A DNA stretch of 46,453 nt from Microbacterium testaceum (GTDB lineage: Bacteria > Actinomycetota > Actinomycetes > Actinomycetales > Microbacteriaceae): assembly GCF_003075375.1 (NCBI RefSeq), contig NZ_QDFT01000026.1:1-46453 (forward strand). The letters run 5' to 3'. Numbering within the stretch: the first letter of the stretch is position 1; every line of letters begins with the position of its first letter. The notes beneath the pieces are model-generated. The model saw only the letters and a program-made list of their open reading frames with translations. It searched no databases and was not told where the DNA came from. Positions 20,543 through 27,698 of this stretch are shown one piece after another. The position numbers and the translations under genes are program-made.

Positions 20543-20585
20543 CTCCGTCATCCTCCCACGCCCGCGCCCGACCGGGTCGGCGGGG

Positions 20586-21488
20586 TCAGCGCCCCGCGAC
20601 CTCGCCCGGCTCGGAGCCCGAGACGATCGGCACCCGCACCGCGCTGCCCCACTCGGTCCACGAGCCGTCGTAGTTGCGCACGTCATCGAAGCCGAGCAAG
20701 TGCTTGAGCACGAACCAGGTGTGGCTGGACCGCTCGCCGATGCGGCAATAGGCGACGATCTTGTCGCCGTCGTTCAGCCCCGCGCCGTCGCGGTAGATGG
20801 CATCCAGCTCGGCGCGCGACTTGAAACCGCCGTCCTCGGCCACGGCCTTGCCCCACGGCACGCTCTGGGCGCTCGGGATGTGGCCGGCGCGCAGCGCCCC
20901 CTCTTCGGGATAGGCCGGCGCGGTGGTGCGCTCGCCCGAGTACTCCTCGGGGGAGCGGACGTCGATCAGGGGATTGCCGAGGTGGGTGAGCACGTCGTCC
21001 TTGTACGCGCGCAGCAGGGAGTCGTCGCGCTCGACGACGGGGTAGTCGGTGGCGGCGACCTCGGTCTTGTCGGCCGTCAGCGGGCGCCCCTCGGCGATCC
21101 ACTTGTCACGGCCTCCGTCGAGCAGGCGCACGTCCTCGTGACCGAACAGCGAGAAGACCCACAGCGCGTACGCGGCCCACCAGTTGTTCTTGTCGCCGTA
21201 GATCACGACGGTGTCGTCGCGCGAGATGCCCTTGCGGCTGAGCAGGGCCGCGAAACCCTCGCCGTCGACGTAGTCGCGCACGACGGGATCGTTCAGCTCG
21301 GTGTGCCAGTCCACCTTGACCGCGCCGGGGATGTGCCCGGTCTCGTACAGCAGGACGTCCTCGTCGGATTCGACCACGACCAGACCCGGTTGCCCCAGAC
21401 GCTGCTGGAGCCACTCGCCGGTGACGAGCCGGCCCGGCTCGGAGTAGTCGGCGAACTTGGGGGAGGTGGTGTCGAACTCGACGGTCAC
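20586..21488 (-). CDS. sseA: Thiosulfate/3-mercaptopyruvate sulfurtransferase
   Basis: This 300-aa protein has two tandem rhodanese domains. The N-terminal one (about 20-140) lacks the active Cys ([17 protein letters not shown]). The C-terminal one carries Cys248 in [15 protein letters not shown], the loop typical of actinobacterial SseA. It transfers sulfane sulfur from thiosulfate or mercaptopyruvate to cyanide or a protein acceptor, here probably SufE encoded next. GTG at 21488 is preceded by GAGGAGA; the frame is open well upstream, but that part has no rhodanese similarity. It is divergent from zapE. Confidence 0.92.
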   Translation of the reverse strand: MTVEFDTTSPKFADYSEPGRLVTGEWLQQRLGQPGLVVVESDEDVLLYETGHIPGAVKVDWHTELNDPVVRDYVDGEGFAALLSRKGISRDDTVVIYGDKNNWWAAYALWVFSLFGHEDVRLLDGGRDKWIAEGRPLTADKTEVAATDYPVVERDDSLLRAYKDDVLTHLGNPLIDVRSPEEYSGERTTAPAYPEEGALRAGHIPSAQSVPWGKAVAEDGGFKSRAELDAIYRDGAGLNDGDKIVAYCRIGERSSHTWFVLKHLLGFDDVRNYDGSWTEWGSAVRVPIVSGSEPGEVAGR

Positions 21489-21606
21489 GGTGTCTCCTCG
21501 GTCGGGACGGCGGATGCGGCGGCATAGGGTGGACACCGCACCTTCGACCCTAGATCCGCGGCAAGGGGCACGCACCCTCCCCGTAAGACTGCGACACAGG
21601 ACGGCC

Positions 21607-22644
21607 ATGACCTCTACGCCCGCGACGACCGGCCTCATCCACCTCACCGACCGCGTCCCCGCGGTCACGGGCGCCGAGATGGTCAGCGCCCTGGTGCCGC
21701 CGCCGCAGTTCGACGGCGCGACCTTCGAGTCGTACCGGGCGGACGACGCCTACCCCTCGCAGCAGGAGGCGAAGGAGCTGCTGCAGGCCTTCGCCGGAAA
21801 GCAGTCCGCCCCCGCGAAGAAGGGCGGCTTCTTCCGACGCGCCGAGAAGACCCCTCCGGTCAAGCCCGGCGTGTACCTCGATGGCGGCTTCGGCGTCGGA
21901 AAGACCCACCTGCTGGCCGCGATCTACCACGCCATGCCCGCGCGACGGAAGTACTTCGGCTCGTTCATCGAGTACACCGCCCTCGTCGGCGTCCTGGGCT
22001 ACGCCAAGGCCGTGGAGCTGTTCCGCGGATCGGACCTGCTCTGCATCGACGAGTTCGAGCTCGACGACCCGGGCGACACGATGGTCATGACCCGCCTGCT
22101 GGGGGAGCTCGTGGCATCCGGAACCCGACTCGCCGCGACGTCGAACACCCCTCCGAACGCGCTGGGCGAGGGACGGTTCGCCGCGCAGGACTTCCTGCGC
22201 GAGATCCAGTCCATGGCCGACAGCTTCCGCACGATCCGCATCGACGGCACCGACTTCCGCCAGCGCGCCATCGACGGCGAGGCGAAGGTGCTGTCCGAGG
22301 ACGACTACCAGACGGCGATGGATGCCGCCGCGGCCGGAGGAGTGGCATCCGACGATCCGTTCGCGGACCTCGTGGGCCACCTCGCGCGGGTGCACCCCTC
22401 GCGCTTCATCCGGCTCATCGACGGTGTGAGCACGATCGGACTGCGCGCCGTGCAGGTGCTGCACGACCAGTCGGCCGCGCTGCGCCTGGTCGCCTTCATC
22501 GACCGCGCCTACGATGCGCAGATCCCGATCCGCGCGACCGGAGCTCCACTGAACACCGTGTTCAGCGACGAGATGCTCGCCGGCGGGTACCGCAAGAAGT
22601 ACCTGCGCGCGGTGTCGCGCCTCGTGGCGCTCACGCACTCCTGA
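21607..22644 (+). CDS. zapE: Cell division protein ZapE (AFG1-like ATPase)
   Basis: This 345-aa P-loop ATPase of the AFG1/ZapE family, in E. coli associated with the Z-ring under stress and in mitochondria with protein quality control. Walker A is [11 protein letters not shown] (91-101), Walker [12 protein letters not shown] (144-154), followed by sensor-like TSNTPPNAL and an arginine-rich [13 protein letters not shown]. The C-terminal part ([20 protein letters not shown]) is the family's small domain. It starts at ATG 21607, with AGGACGG as a weak Shine-Dalgarno; earlier in-frame sequence belongs to the sseA promoter region. A weak 6-bp hairpin (CACCCG/CGGGTG, 22656-22671) follows the stop. 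Confidence 0.88.
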   Translation: MTSTPATTGLIHLTDRVPAVTGAEMVSALVPPPQFDGATFESYRADDAYPSQQEAKELLQAFAGKQSAPAKKGGFFRRAEKTPPVKPGVYLDGGFGVGKTHLLAAIYHAMPARRKYFGSFIEYTALVGVLGYAKAVELFRGSDLLCIDEFELDDPGDTMVMTRLLGELVASGTRLAATSNTPPNALGEGRFAAQDFLREIQSMADSFRTIRIDGTDFRQRAIDGEAKVLSEDDYQTAMDAAAAGGVASDDPFADLVGHLARVHPSRFIRLIDGVSTIGLRAVQVLHDQSAALRLVAFIDRAYDAQIPIRATGAPLNTVFSDEMLAGGYRKKYLRAVSRLVALTHS

Positions 22645-22705
22645 CCCGCTCTCATCACCCGCTCTCGGGTGCGCGAAACGCGATGTTTACTTCGGGGGCA
22701 TCCCT

Positions 22706-22744
22706 GTAACGACCCTGAAACACGAGTCGAACGCCGATGGAAAC
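22706..22744 (+). promoter_or_regulatory. GlnR-like box upstream of the ammonium transporter
   Basis: GTAAC-n6-GAAAC (22706-22721) matches the actinobacterial GlnR a1-b1 consensus gTnAc-n6-GaAAc. A degenerate second half follows (CGAAC at 22728-22732 and GAAAC at 22740-22744, one base off the ideal spacing). A further GAAAC-n6-TTTAC lies just upstream (22675-22690). The promoter of a nitrogen-scavenging gene is where such sites are expected. Confidence 0.6.
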
Positions 22745-22810
22745 CGGGGCTGTGAACACTGGGGGGACCCGACGCTTTACCTGCGTCCCTGCAGAGAGGT
22801 TTCCTCCGAG

Positions 22811-24085
22811 ATGGATCAAGGCAACACCGCATTCATCCTGATAGCAGCGGCACTCGTGCTGCTCATGACGCCAGGACTCGCGTTCTTCTACGGCGGTCTC
22901 GTCAAGGCCAAGAGCGTCATCAGCATGATGATGATGAGCTTCGGCGCGATGGGCCTCATGGGCGTCCTGTGGGTGCTCTACGGGTACGCGATCGCGTTCC
23001 CCGCCACCGATGAGGGCACGACGCAGGCCCCGTGGCACATCGACGGCGCCGACTTCGGCCTCGCCAACGTCCTGACCACGCCCGAGGGTGCGGCGTACCC
23101 GCCGCTGGCGTTCGTCGCCTTCCAGGCCACCTTCGCGATCATCACCGTCGCCCTGGTCTCGGGTGCCATCGCCGACCGCGCCAAGTTCGGTGCGTGGATG
23201 ATCTTCGCCGCCATCTGGGCCACCGTCGTGTACTTCCCGGTCGCGAGCTGGGTCTTCAACTTCGGCCTCGCCGATGACGGTTCCTTCGCCTACGGCGGCT
23301 GGATCACCCACGGTCTGCAGGACGTCTTCGGCGTCGGAGCGATCGACTTCGCCGGTGGAACCGCGGTTCACATCAACGCCGGTGCCGCCGCCCTCGCCCT
23401 GGCGCTGGTGCTCGGCAAGCGCGTCGGCTTCCAGAAGGGCGCCCACGTCCCCCACAACCCGCCGTTCGTCCTGCTCGGCGCCGGTCTGCTGTGGTTCGGC
23501 TGGTTCGGCTTCAACGCGGGCTCGGAGCTCGCCGCCGACAACACCGCCGCCCTCGCTTTCGTCAACACGATCGCCGCCCCTGCCGCCGCGCTGCTGTCGT
23601 GGCTGATCGTCGAGAAGATCAAGGACGGAAAGCCCACGTCGGTCGGCGCGGCCTCGGGTGCGGTCGCCGGCCTGGTCGCCATCACGCCCGCCTGCGCATC
23701 GCTGACGCCGTTCTGGGCCATCGTCCTCGGCCTCCTCGCCGGTGCCGTGTGCGCCCTCGCGATCGAGCTGAAGTTCAAGCTCGGCTTCGACGACTCGCTC
23801 GATGTCGTCGGCATCCACCTCGTGGGCGGTCTGCTCGGAACCCTGTACCTCGGCATCTTCGCCAACGGCACGGGCCTCATCTACAGCGGAACGCTCACGC
23901 AGCTGCTGGTGCAGGCGATCGCCGCTCTCGCGGTGCTGGTCTACTCCTTCGTGCTCGCCTTCATCATCGGCTTCGCGATTGAGAAGACGATCGGCTTCCG
24001 CGTCAAGAACGAGGACGAGATCGCCGGTATCGACACCGTCGTGCACGGTGAAGAGGGCTACGTCCTCTCGGACACCCGGGGCTGA
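22811..24085 (+). CDS. amt: Ammonium transporter
   Basis: This 424-aa Amt/Rh-family channel has about eleven membrane helices and takes up ammonium. It opens with MDQGNTAFILIAAALVLLMT and GLAFFYGGLVKAKSVISMMM. The pore twin-His residues are in FAGGTAVHINAGAAALALAL and VVGIHLVGGLLGTLYLG. The typical NPPFVLLGAGLLWFGWFGFNAGS block is intact, and the soluble tail is short. ATG at 22811 follows GAGAGG and TTTCCTCC spacing; the leader is about 100 nt. In many actinobacteria amt is followed by glnK and glnD; here it is followed by a terminator and unrelated genes. The PII partner must be elsewhere. Confidence 0.95.
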   Translation: MDQGNTAFILIAAALVLLMTPGLAFFYGGLVKAKSVISMMMMSFGAMGLMGVLWVLYGYAIAFPATDEGTTQAPWHIDGADFGLANVLTTPEGAAYPPLAFVAFQATFAIITVALVSGAIADRAKFGAWMIFAAIWATVVYFPVASWVFNFGLADDGSFAYGGWITHGLQDVFGVGAIDFAGGTAVHINAGAAALALALVLGKRVGFQKGAHVPHNPPFVLLGAGLLWFGWFGFNAGSELAADNTAALAFVNTIAAPAAALLSWLIVEKIKDGKPTSVGAASGAVAGLVAITPACASLTPFWAIVLGLLAGAVCALAIELKFKLGFDDSLDVVGIHLVGGLLGTLYLGIFANGTGLIYSGTLTQLLVQAIAALAVLVYSFVLAFIIGFAIEKTIGFRVKNEDEIAGIDTVVHGEEGYVLSDTRG

Positions 24086-24101
24086 GTCCCCACCCCTCGA
24101 G

Positions 24102-24133
24102 GGGGGCGTCGCCGATCCGTCGGCGGCGCCCCC
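24102..24133 (+). terminator. Terminator after amt
   Basis: A 14-bp stem (24102-24115 with 24120-24133, one G-U pair) with a TCCG loop and TT after it lies 16 bp past the amt stop. Confidence 0.82.
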
Positions 24134-24223
24134 TTCGCCGTGCGCCGGCGGTCTTGAGGTGCCCGTGCGAACGGCATCCACCGTCGGTTGCGCGAGCCGG
24201 CATCCGCCACGCGCGCGTCTGCC

Positions 24224-24229
24224 TAGGGT
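24224..24229 (+). promoter_or_regulatory. -10-like hexamer of the PemK-like gene (leaderless)
   Basis: TAGGGT ends 6 nt before ATG 24236 and there is no Shine-Dalgarno. Confidence 0.45.
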
Positions 24230-24235
24230 GTGGGT

Positions 24236-24757
24236 ATGGGAACCACGTCTCGTCTCGTGTCCGCGCTGCTCGGGCTCTTCCGCTCGGCGCCCGCCCCCGC
24301 ACGCCCGGCATCGACCCGGGCGCCCGCCGGGCGCCCCACCGCGGCTCCTTCCGGCGCGCAGACGGTCGAGATCGACCCGCCGAGGCGTCTGACCCTCTCG
24401 TACGCGCCGCAGCGCGACAACGCCCCCGACGGGGGCGAGATCGTCTGGACCTGGGTGCCCTACGAAGAACGCGACGGACGCGGAAAGGACCGCCCCGTGC
24501 TGGTGATCGGACGAGCGGATGCCACCCGCTCCTACGCCGTGCGCCTGACGAGCAAGCCGCACGACGGCGACCGTCAGTATCTCGCCCTCGGCACGGGGGA
24601 GTGGGACCCGCAGCGGCGTCCGTCATGGGTCGACGTCGAGCAGCTGTACCTCGTTCCCGACGCCGCGATGCGCCGCGAGGCCGCCGCTCTGGACCGCGCC
24701 CGGTTCGACACCGTCGCGTCGGCGCTGCGCGCGCGCTACGGCTGGACGCGCGGCTGA
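24236..24757 (+). CDS. PemK/MazF-family toxin-like protein, solitary
   Basis: This 173-aa protein has a low-complexity Ala/Pro-rich N-terminus (about 1-45) and then a single compact domain. IVWTWVPYEERDGRGKDRPVLVIGR (about 65-90) is the SH3-like barrel start of PemK/MazF proteins, with the expected GxxRPVLVI core; TSKPHDGDRQYLAL and WVDVEQLYLVP complete it. Family members are mRNA interferases paired with a small antitoxin. No antitoxin frame lies before or after it (24086-24223 and 24758-24859 hold none), so it may be a solitary or domesticated member. ATG 24236 is favoured by the 6-nt spacing from TAGGGT; a GTG lies 6 bases earlier in frame. Confidence 0.65.
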   Translation: MGTTSRLVSALLGLFRSAPAPARPASTRAPAGRPTAAPSGAQTVEIDPPRRLTLSYAPQRDNAPDGGEIVWTWVPYEERDGRGKDRPVLVIGRADATRSYAVRLTSKPHDGDRQYLALGTGEWDPQRRPSWVDVEQLYLVPDAAMRREAAALDRARFDTVASALRARYGWTRG

Positions 24758-24847
24758 ACTCAGCCGCCTCCATGAGAGCGGTGTGAGAGTCCTCTCATCT
24801 GCGCGAAGAAGCATCTGCCGACGCTACGTTTCGGCGCGCGGCGACAC

Positions 24848-24853
24848 TAGCGT
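24848..24853 (+). promoter_or_regulatory. -10-like hexamer of the YbaB-like gene (leaderless)
   Basis: TAGCGT ends 6 nt before GTG 24860. It is the probable promoter of the three-gene ESX-like cluster. Confidence 0.42.
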
Positions 24854-24859
24854 GATCGC

Positions 24860-25243
24860 GTGCCCCTGGATCCCGAAGACGCCTTCGCGCAGGTCGAGGC
24901 CGACGTGCGTCGCGCCGAGATCCGGGCGGCGCAGATGCCCGCGTTCGAAGCCGCGATCGCGGCGGCACGCGGCACGGGGCGTTCGCGTGCCCGCGACATC
25001 GTCGTGCAGGTCGATGCGGGCGGGCGCGTCGTCGACCTGCGGCTGAGCGAGGCCGCACTGGCCCGGGGCGCGAGCCGTCTGGCGGCCGACCTGCTCGCGA
25101 CGATCCGCGATGCCGAGGCGGACGCGCACCGGGCGACCTTACGGGCGGTGTCGGATCTGCTCGGCGCCGACGACCCCATCGTCGCCCAGTTGCGGGATGC
25201 CGCCGCCCCCGTCGCTTCCGAGAGGACCGCCCATGGCCGATGA
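24860..25243 (+). CDS. YbaB/EbfC-like (EspL-like) small protein
   Basis: This 127-aa protein has an N-terminal helix, a central beta-hairpin-like stretch with a glycine turn (ARDIVVQVDAGGRVVDLRLS, about 45-64), and a long C-terminal helix. That is the helix-strand-helix layout of YbaB/EbfC nucleoid-associated proteins. In mycobacterial ESX loci the YbaB-fold protein is EspL, a probable chaperone-like partner of secreted Esp proteins. Because the next two genes look like ESX substrates, I favour that role over nucleoid binding, as inference. GTG at 24860 sits 6 nt after TAGCGT. The 3' end overlaps the next gene by 11 bases. Confidence 0.62.
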   Translation: MPLDPEDAFAQVEADVRRAEIRAAQMPAFEAAIAAARGTGRSRARDIVVQVDAGGRVVDLRLSEAALARGASRLAADLLATIRDAEADAHRATLRAVSDLLGADDPIVAQLRDAAAPVASERTAHGR

Positions 25244-25556
25244 CATCGCCGTCGACGTCGACCTGCTGCGTCAGCACGCGGCTTTCGTCGACTCGCTCGT
25301 GGGGGACGTGGAATCGGCGCTCTCGGCGCTGCGCGGCGGCGACCTGCTGCCCGACGCCTTCGGTCTGCTGTGCGCCTTTCTCGTGCCCCCGGGACAGGCG
25401 CTCTCGGCCGCGGCGACCGGCCTGCTGGGCGAGGACGCATCGATGCTGATGCGGACCGCGGGCGAGCTGCGGCGCACCGCCGAGCAGTGGGAGCGCTTCG
25501 AGGACGACACCGTCAAGGCGCTGCGCGCGCTCGATGCGGCGATGGGTGCGCGATGA
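25233..25556 (+). CDS. EspC/WXG100-like small helical protein
   Basis: This 107-aa, almost entirely helical, acidic protein begins MADDIAVDVDLLRQHAAFVD and ends RTAEQWERFEDDTVKALRAL. Two long helices separated by a loop near LCAFLVPPGQALSA, and a size close to 100 aa, match the EspC/WXG100-like type VII secretion target group. The WxG turn is not clear, and I see no textbook YxxxD/E export signal. ATG 25233 overlaps the YbaB-like gene; its stop overlaps the next start by 4 bases (ATGA), so all three are translationally coupled. Confidence 0.6.
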   Translation: MADDIAVDVDLLRQHAAFVDSLVGDVESALSALRGGDLLPDAFGLLCAFLVPPGQALSAAATGLLGEDASMLMRTAGELRRTAEQWERFEDDTVKALRALDAAMGAR

Positions 25557-26797
25557 GCGCCCAGGTGGCGCCCGGGACGACGTTCTCGGGCTCGCGGGTG
25601 ATCGACTCCGGCCGGGCCCTGGCCGACGCCGTGCGCGACGGGCGGTGGCTCGAGGGGGGAACCGCTCTGCTCGACACTCTGGGCGATGCCGCGGCTGCGC
25701 TGACGGACCCCATCGCCACCCTGACGTCGTGCGGACTGGGCTGGGTCATGGAGCATCTGAAGCCGCTCAGCACGTGGCTCGAGCAGCTGACCGGCAGTGC
25801 CGCGAACGTCGCGCAGGTCGCCGCGCAGTGGACCTCGACGGGCGCGTCGATGCGCCGGGCGGGCGACGACCTCTCGCGGCGGCTCACCGACCTCGACGGC
25901 ATGAGCGGCGGCAGCATCGCGGCCTATGTGCGGTTCGCCACCGACGCCGCGCGGCACCTCGGCGCCTCGGGCGAATGGGCCGAGGCGGCCGCGAGCGGAC
26001 TGGTCTCGGCATCCACTCTCGTGACCCGCATGCAGGGCGTGGTCAAGACGGCGATCTCCAAGGTCGTCGCGACCGCCATCGAGGCCATGGCGGTGGTCGC
26101 CGCGTCGTTCGGTCTGGGAATGGGCTACGCGATCGCGCGTGTCGTCACGAAGGTCAACGAGATGGTCACCAGAGTCGTTCGCCCGCTGCGGGCCGTGCTG
26201 GGGTCGGTGACGGCCCTGACGGGGCTCGTGCGGCGTCTGCGGGGCGTGTTCGACGAGATGTCCACCACCACCACCGCGGCGCTGCGCGGGGGAGCGCAGA
26301 CGGTGCGTCTGGATGCGGGCCCGGTCGTCGACGCCTCGGCGGCGACGCGCTACGCGAGCACGGCCGCACACGACCTGCGCGCCGCCGGACAACGCGCGGA
26401 CGCCATGACCCGTGCCTTCGCGCCCCTGACGGTCGCGGGCGTCGGGAGCGGTGTCGCCCTCTCGGGCGTGGAGCCCACCGCCGACGGCCCCCTGGACGGC
26501 CGCGCCACCCTCGACGTGTCGCGTCCCGGTCCGACATCGCCGCTCGGACACGCTGGCTCGTCGCCCGGCGTCGGTCCCGTGCCCGGCACGCTCGGCGGGG
26601 TCACGGGTGGGCTGCTCGGCGGCGCCGTCGGCGGGACGGCGGCCGCCGCCGCACCCCGGGCGACGACAGCAGGGACGGGGATCGGGGGGCTACGGGCACC
26701 CGTTGCGGGCACCGGAGCGCCTCCCGCGAGCTCCCGCTCGCGCCTGGGCCAGCGTCGTCGCGACCTGCGCGTGGTGATCCAGGATGCCGACACCTGA
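25553..26797 (+). CDS. WXG-domain protein of the ESX effector type, no recognisable toxin domain
   Basis: This is a 414-aa protein. Residues about 55-145 (LKPLSTWLEQLTGSAANVAQ, then a QWTSTGASMRRAGDDLSRRL helix and LDGMSGGSIAAYVRFATDAA) follow the layout of the WXG-like N-terminal domain found on actinobacterial ESX-linked polymorphic toxins. Next is a helical, partly hydrophobic region (MAVVAASFGLGMGYAIARVV), then a Gly/Ala/Pro-rich tail ending in a basic stretch ([20 protein letters not shown]). No nuclease, deaminase or ART motif is visible at the C-terminus and no immunity-like gene follows. It may be a structural EspB-like substrate or a degenerate effector. No EccC, EccD or mycosin is in the window. 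Confidence 0.55.
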   Translation: MSAQVAPGTTFSGSRVIDSGRALADAVRDGRWLEGGTALLDTLGDAAAALTDPIATLTSCGLGWVMEHLKPLSTWLEQLTGSAANVAQVAAQWTSTGASMRRAGDDLSRRLTDLDGMSGGSIAAYVRFATDAARHLGASGEWAEAAASGLVSASTLVTRMQGVVKTAISKVVATAIEAMAVVAASFGLGMGYAIARVVTKVNEMVTRVVRPLRAVLGSVTALTGLVRRLRGVFDEMSTTTTAALRGGAQTVRLDAGPVVDASAATRYASTAAHDLRAAGQRADAMTRAFAPLTVAGVGSGVALSGVEPTADGPLDGRATLDVSRPGPTSPLGHAGSSPGVGPVPGTLGGVTGGLLGGAVGGTAAAAAPRATTAGTGIGGLRAPVAGTGAPPASSRSRLGQRRRDLRVVIQDADT

Positions 26798-26827
26798 CCC
26801 GCGCGAGGCGTCTGTCAGCATGAGGGT

Positions 26828-27009
26828 GTGAGCACCGCGCCCATCGCGAGCGTTCACGCCGCGTCCCTGCGGCGGGAGGGCACCGACGGTACTTCTCGCG
26901 CGTCGGTTCCGCGTGGCCGACTCCCTGGATCGAGAGCGACGACATCGTCTTCGAACGCTTTCGCGTCGTCTGGCCGCCCGACCTCGCGTATACCGACAGC
27001 ACCACATGA
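26828..27009 (+). pseudogene. Small gene of unknown function, frame-disrupted (about 60 aa)
   Basis: The stretch before the TGA at 27007-27009 reads, in one frame, as convincing protein with high GC at third positions: RYFSRVGSAWPTPWIESD, then DDIVFERFRVVWPPDL and AYTDSTT. That frame has no ATG, GTG or TTG back to the previous stop at 26821. A good start does exist in another frame: GTG 26828, preceded by CAGCAT 6 nt upstream, the leaderless pattern used by neighbours. It reads MSTAPIASVHAASLRREGTD. A -1 shift near 26887 joins them into one 60-aa product. So a 1-base deletion (real or sequencing error) or, less likely, frameshifted translation is implied. I do not recognise the family. Confidence 0.5.
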
Positions 27010-27015
27010 ACCAGA

Positions 27016-27041
27016 AAGGCCCCCGGCGAACCGGGGGCCTT
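27016..27041. terminator. Bidirectional terminator between the small gene and tRNA-Val
   Basis: AAGGCCCCCGG-CGAA-CCGGGGGCCTT is a perfect 11-bp stem with a tetraloop, 6 bp past the TGA of the small gene and 4 bp from the 3' end of the minus-strand tRNA. It can serve both transcripts. Confidence 0.85.
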
Positions 27042-27045
27042 GCGG

Positions 27046-27118
27046 TGGGCGATACCAGACTCGAACTGATGACCTCTTCCGTGTGAAGGAAGCGCGCTAC
27101 CAACTGCGCCAATCGCCC
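27046..27118 (-). tRNA. tRNA-Val (CAC)
   Basis: The 73-nt cloverleaf read on the minus strand has acceptor arms GGGCGAT/ATCGCCC, D arm GCGC/GCGC, anticodon stem CTTCC/GGAAG with loop TTCACAC (anticodon CAC) and a T arm with loop TTCGAGT. CCA is not encoded. It is very similar to the tRNA-Val (GAC) 0.4 kb away on the other strand. Confidence 0.95.
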
Positions 27119-27205
27119 GCATCCCGAACGGGACTCATCGATCGTACCGGATGCCGAGACGTGCTTCGAACCATCCGGTGAGACACGCGCGGGCCGCGCC
27201 TCGTT

Positions 27206-27233
27206 TTGCGCACACGCTCAGATCGGGTAATGT
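27206..27233 (+). promoter_or_regulatory. Likely promoter of the tRNA-Gly-Cys-Val cluster
   Basis: TTGCGC (27206-27211) and TAATGT (27228-27233) are separated by 16 bp, a good sigma-70-type spacing, about 37 nt before the first tRNA. The rest of the 151-bp gap after tRNA-Val (CAC) shows nothing else. Confidence 0.5.
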
Positions 27234-27269
27234 CTTACGAGTGCTCGGGGCAAGCCCCGGGAACGAAAT

Positions 27270-27342
27270 GCGGATGTAGCGCAGTTGGTAGCGCACAACC
27301 TTGCCAAGGTTGGGGTCGCGAGTTCGAGTCTCGTCATCCGCT
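27270..27342 (+). tRNA. tRNA-Gly (GCC)
   Basis: The 73-nt cloverleaf has acceptor GCGGATG/CATCCGC, D arm GCGC/GCGC, anticodon stem CAACC/GGTTG with loop TTGCCAA (anticodon GCC) and T arm GCGAG/CTCGT with TTCGAGT. CCA is not encoded. It is first in a three-tRNA run. Confidence 0.95.
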
Positions 27343-27352
27343 CGAGTGGAGG

Positions 27353-27382
27353 GATCTCCGTCTGGGAAACCGACGGAGGATC
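27353..27382 (+). other. Hairpin between tRNA-Gly and tRNA-Cys
   Basis: GATCTCCGTC (27353-27362) pairs with GACGGAGGATC (27372-27382) with one bulged G. It is a possible processing signal or attenuating hairpin within the tRNA transcript. Confidence 0.4.
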
Positions 27383-27407
27383 ACGACACGTGGGTCGAAC
27401 CACACAC

Positions 27408-27478
27408 GGTGGCGTGGCCGAGCGGCTAGGCACCGGCCTGCAAAGCCGTTTACACGGGTTCGAATCCCGTCGCCACCT
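27408..27478 (+). tRNA. tRNA-Cys (GCA)
   Basis: The 71-nt cloverleaf has acceptor GGTGGCG/CGCCACC, anticodon loop CTGCAAA (anticodon GCA) and T arm ACGGG/CCCGT with TTCGAAT. The first anticodon-stem pair (27-43) is a C-T mismatch, which is mild and does not argue against function. Confidence 0.93.
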
Positions 27479-27505
27479 CAACTCACAACAGAACAGCCTG
27501 TATAG

Positions 27506-27577
27506 GCGCGATTGGCGCAGCGGTAGCGCGCTTCCCTGACACGGAAGAGGTCACTGGTTCGATCCCAGTATCGCGCA
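27506..27577 (+). tRNA. tRNA-Val (GAC)
   Basis: The 72-nt cloverleaf has acceptor GCGCGAT/ATCGCGC, anticodon stem CTTCC/GGAAG with loop CTGACAC (anticodon GAC) and T arm ACTGG/CCAGT with TTCGATC. It is last in the tRNA run, with a terminator right after. Confidence 0.95.
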
Positions 27578-27584
27578 CCGAATG

Positions 27585-27612
27585 AAACCCCCGGTTCTGC
27601 CGGGGGTTTTTT
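27585..27612 (+). terminator. Rho-independent terminator of the tRNA run
   Basis: AAACCCCCGG-TTCTG-CCGGGGGTTT is a 10-bp stem (27585-27594 with 27600-27609) that runs into a T6 tract (27607-27612) and more T's. It is the most classical terminator in the window. Confidence 0.95.
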
Positions 27613-27698
27613 CGTTTCTCCATACCCCGGGGGTGACGACTGCCGCGAAGGGCAGCTGTCATGGGGCTGTCGGCGCACGATCCTGCCAGACTGACGGG

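Noticed and set aside
24086..24235. An antitoxin gene before the PemK-like gene
   Set aside because: The gap is mostly the amt terminator; no frame with start and plausible composition is present.
27046..27577. tRNA cluster as an integration (att) site for a mobile element
   Set aside because: No integrase, no repeated tRNA 3' end nearby, and flanking genes look native.
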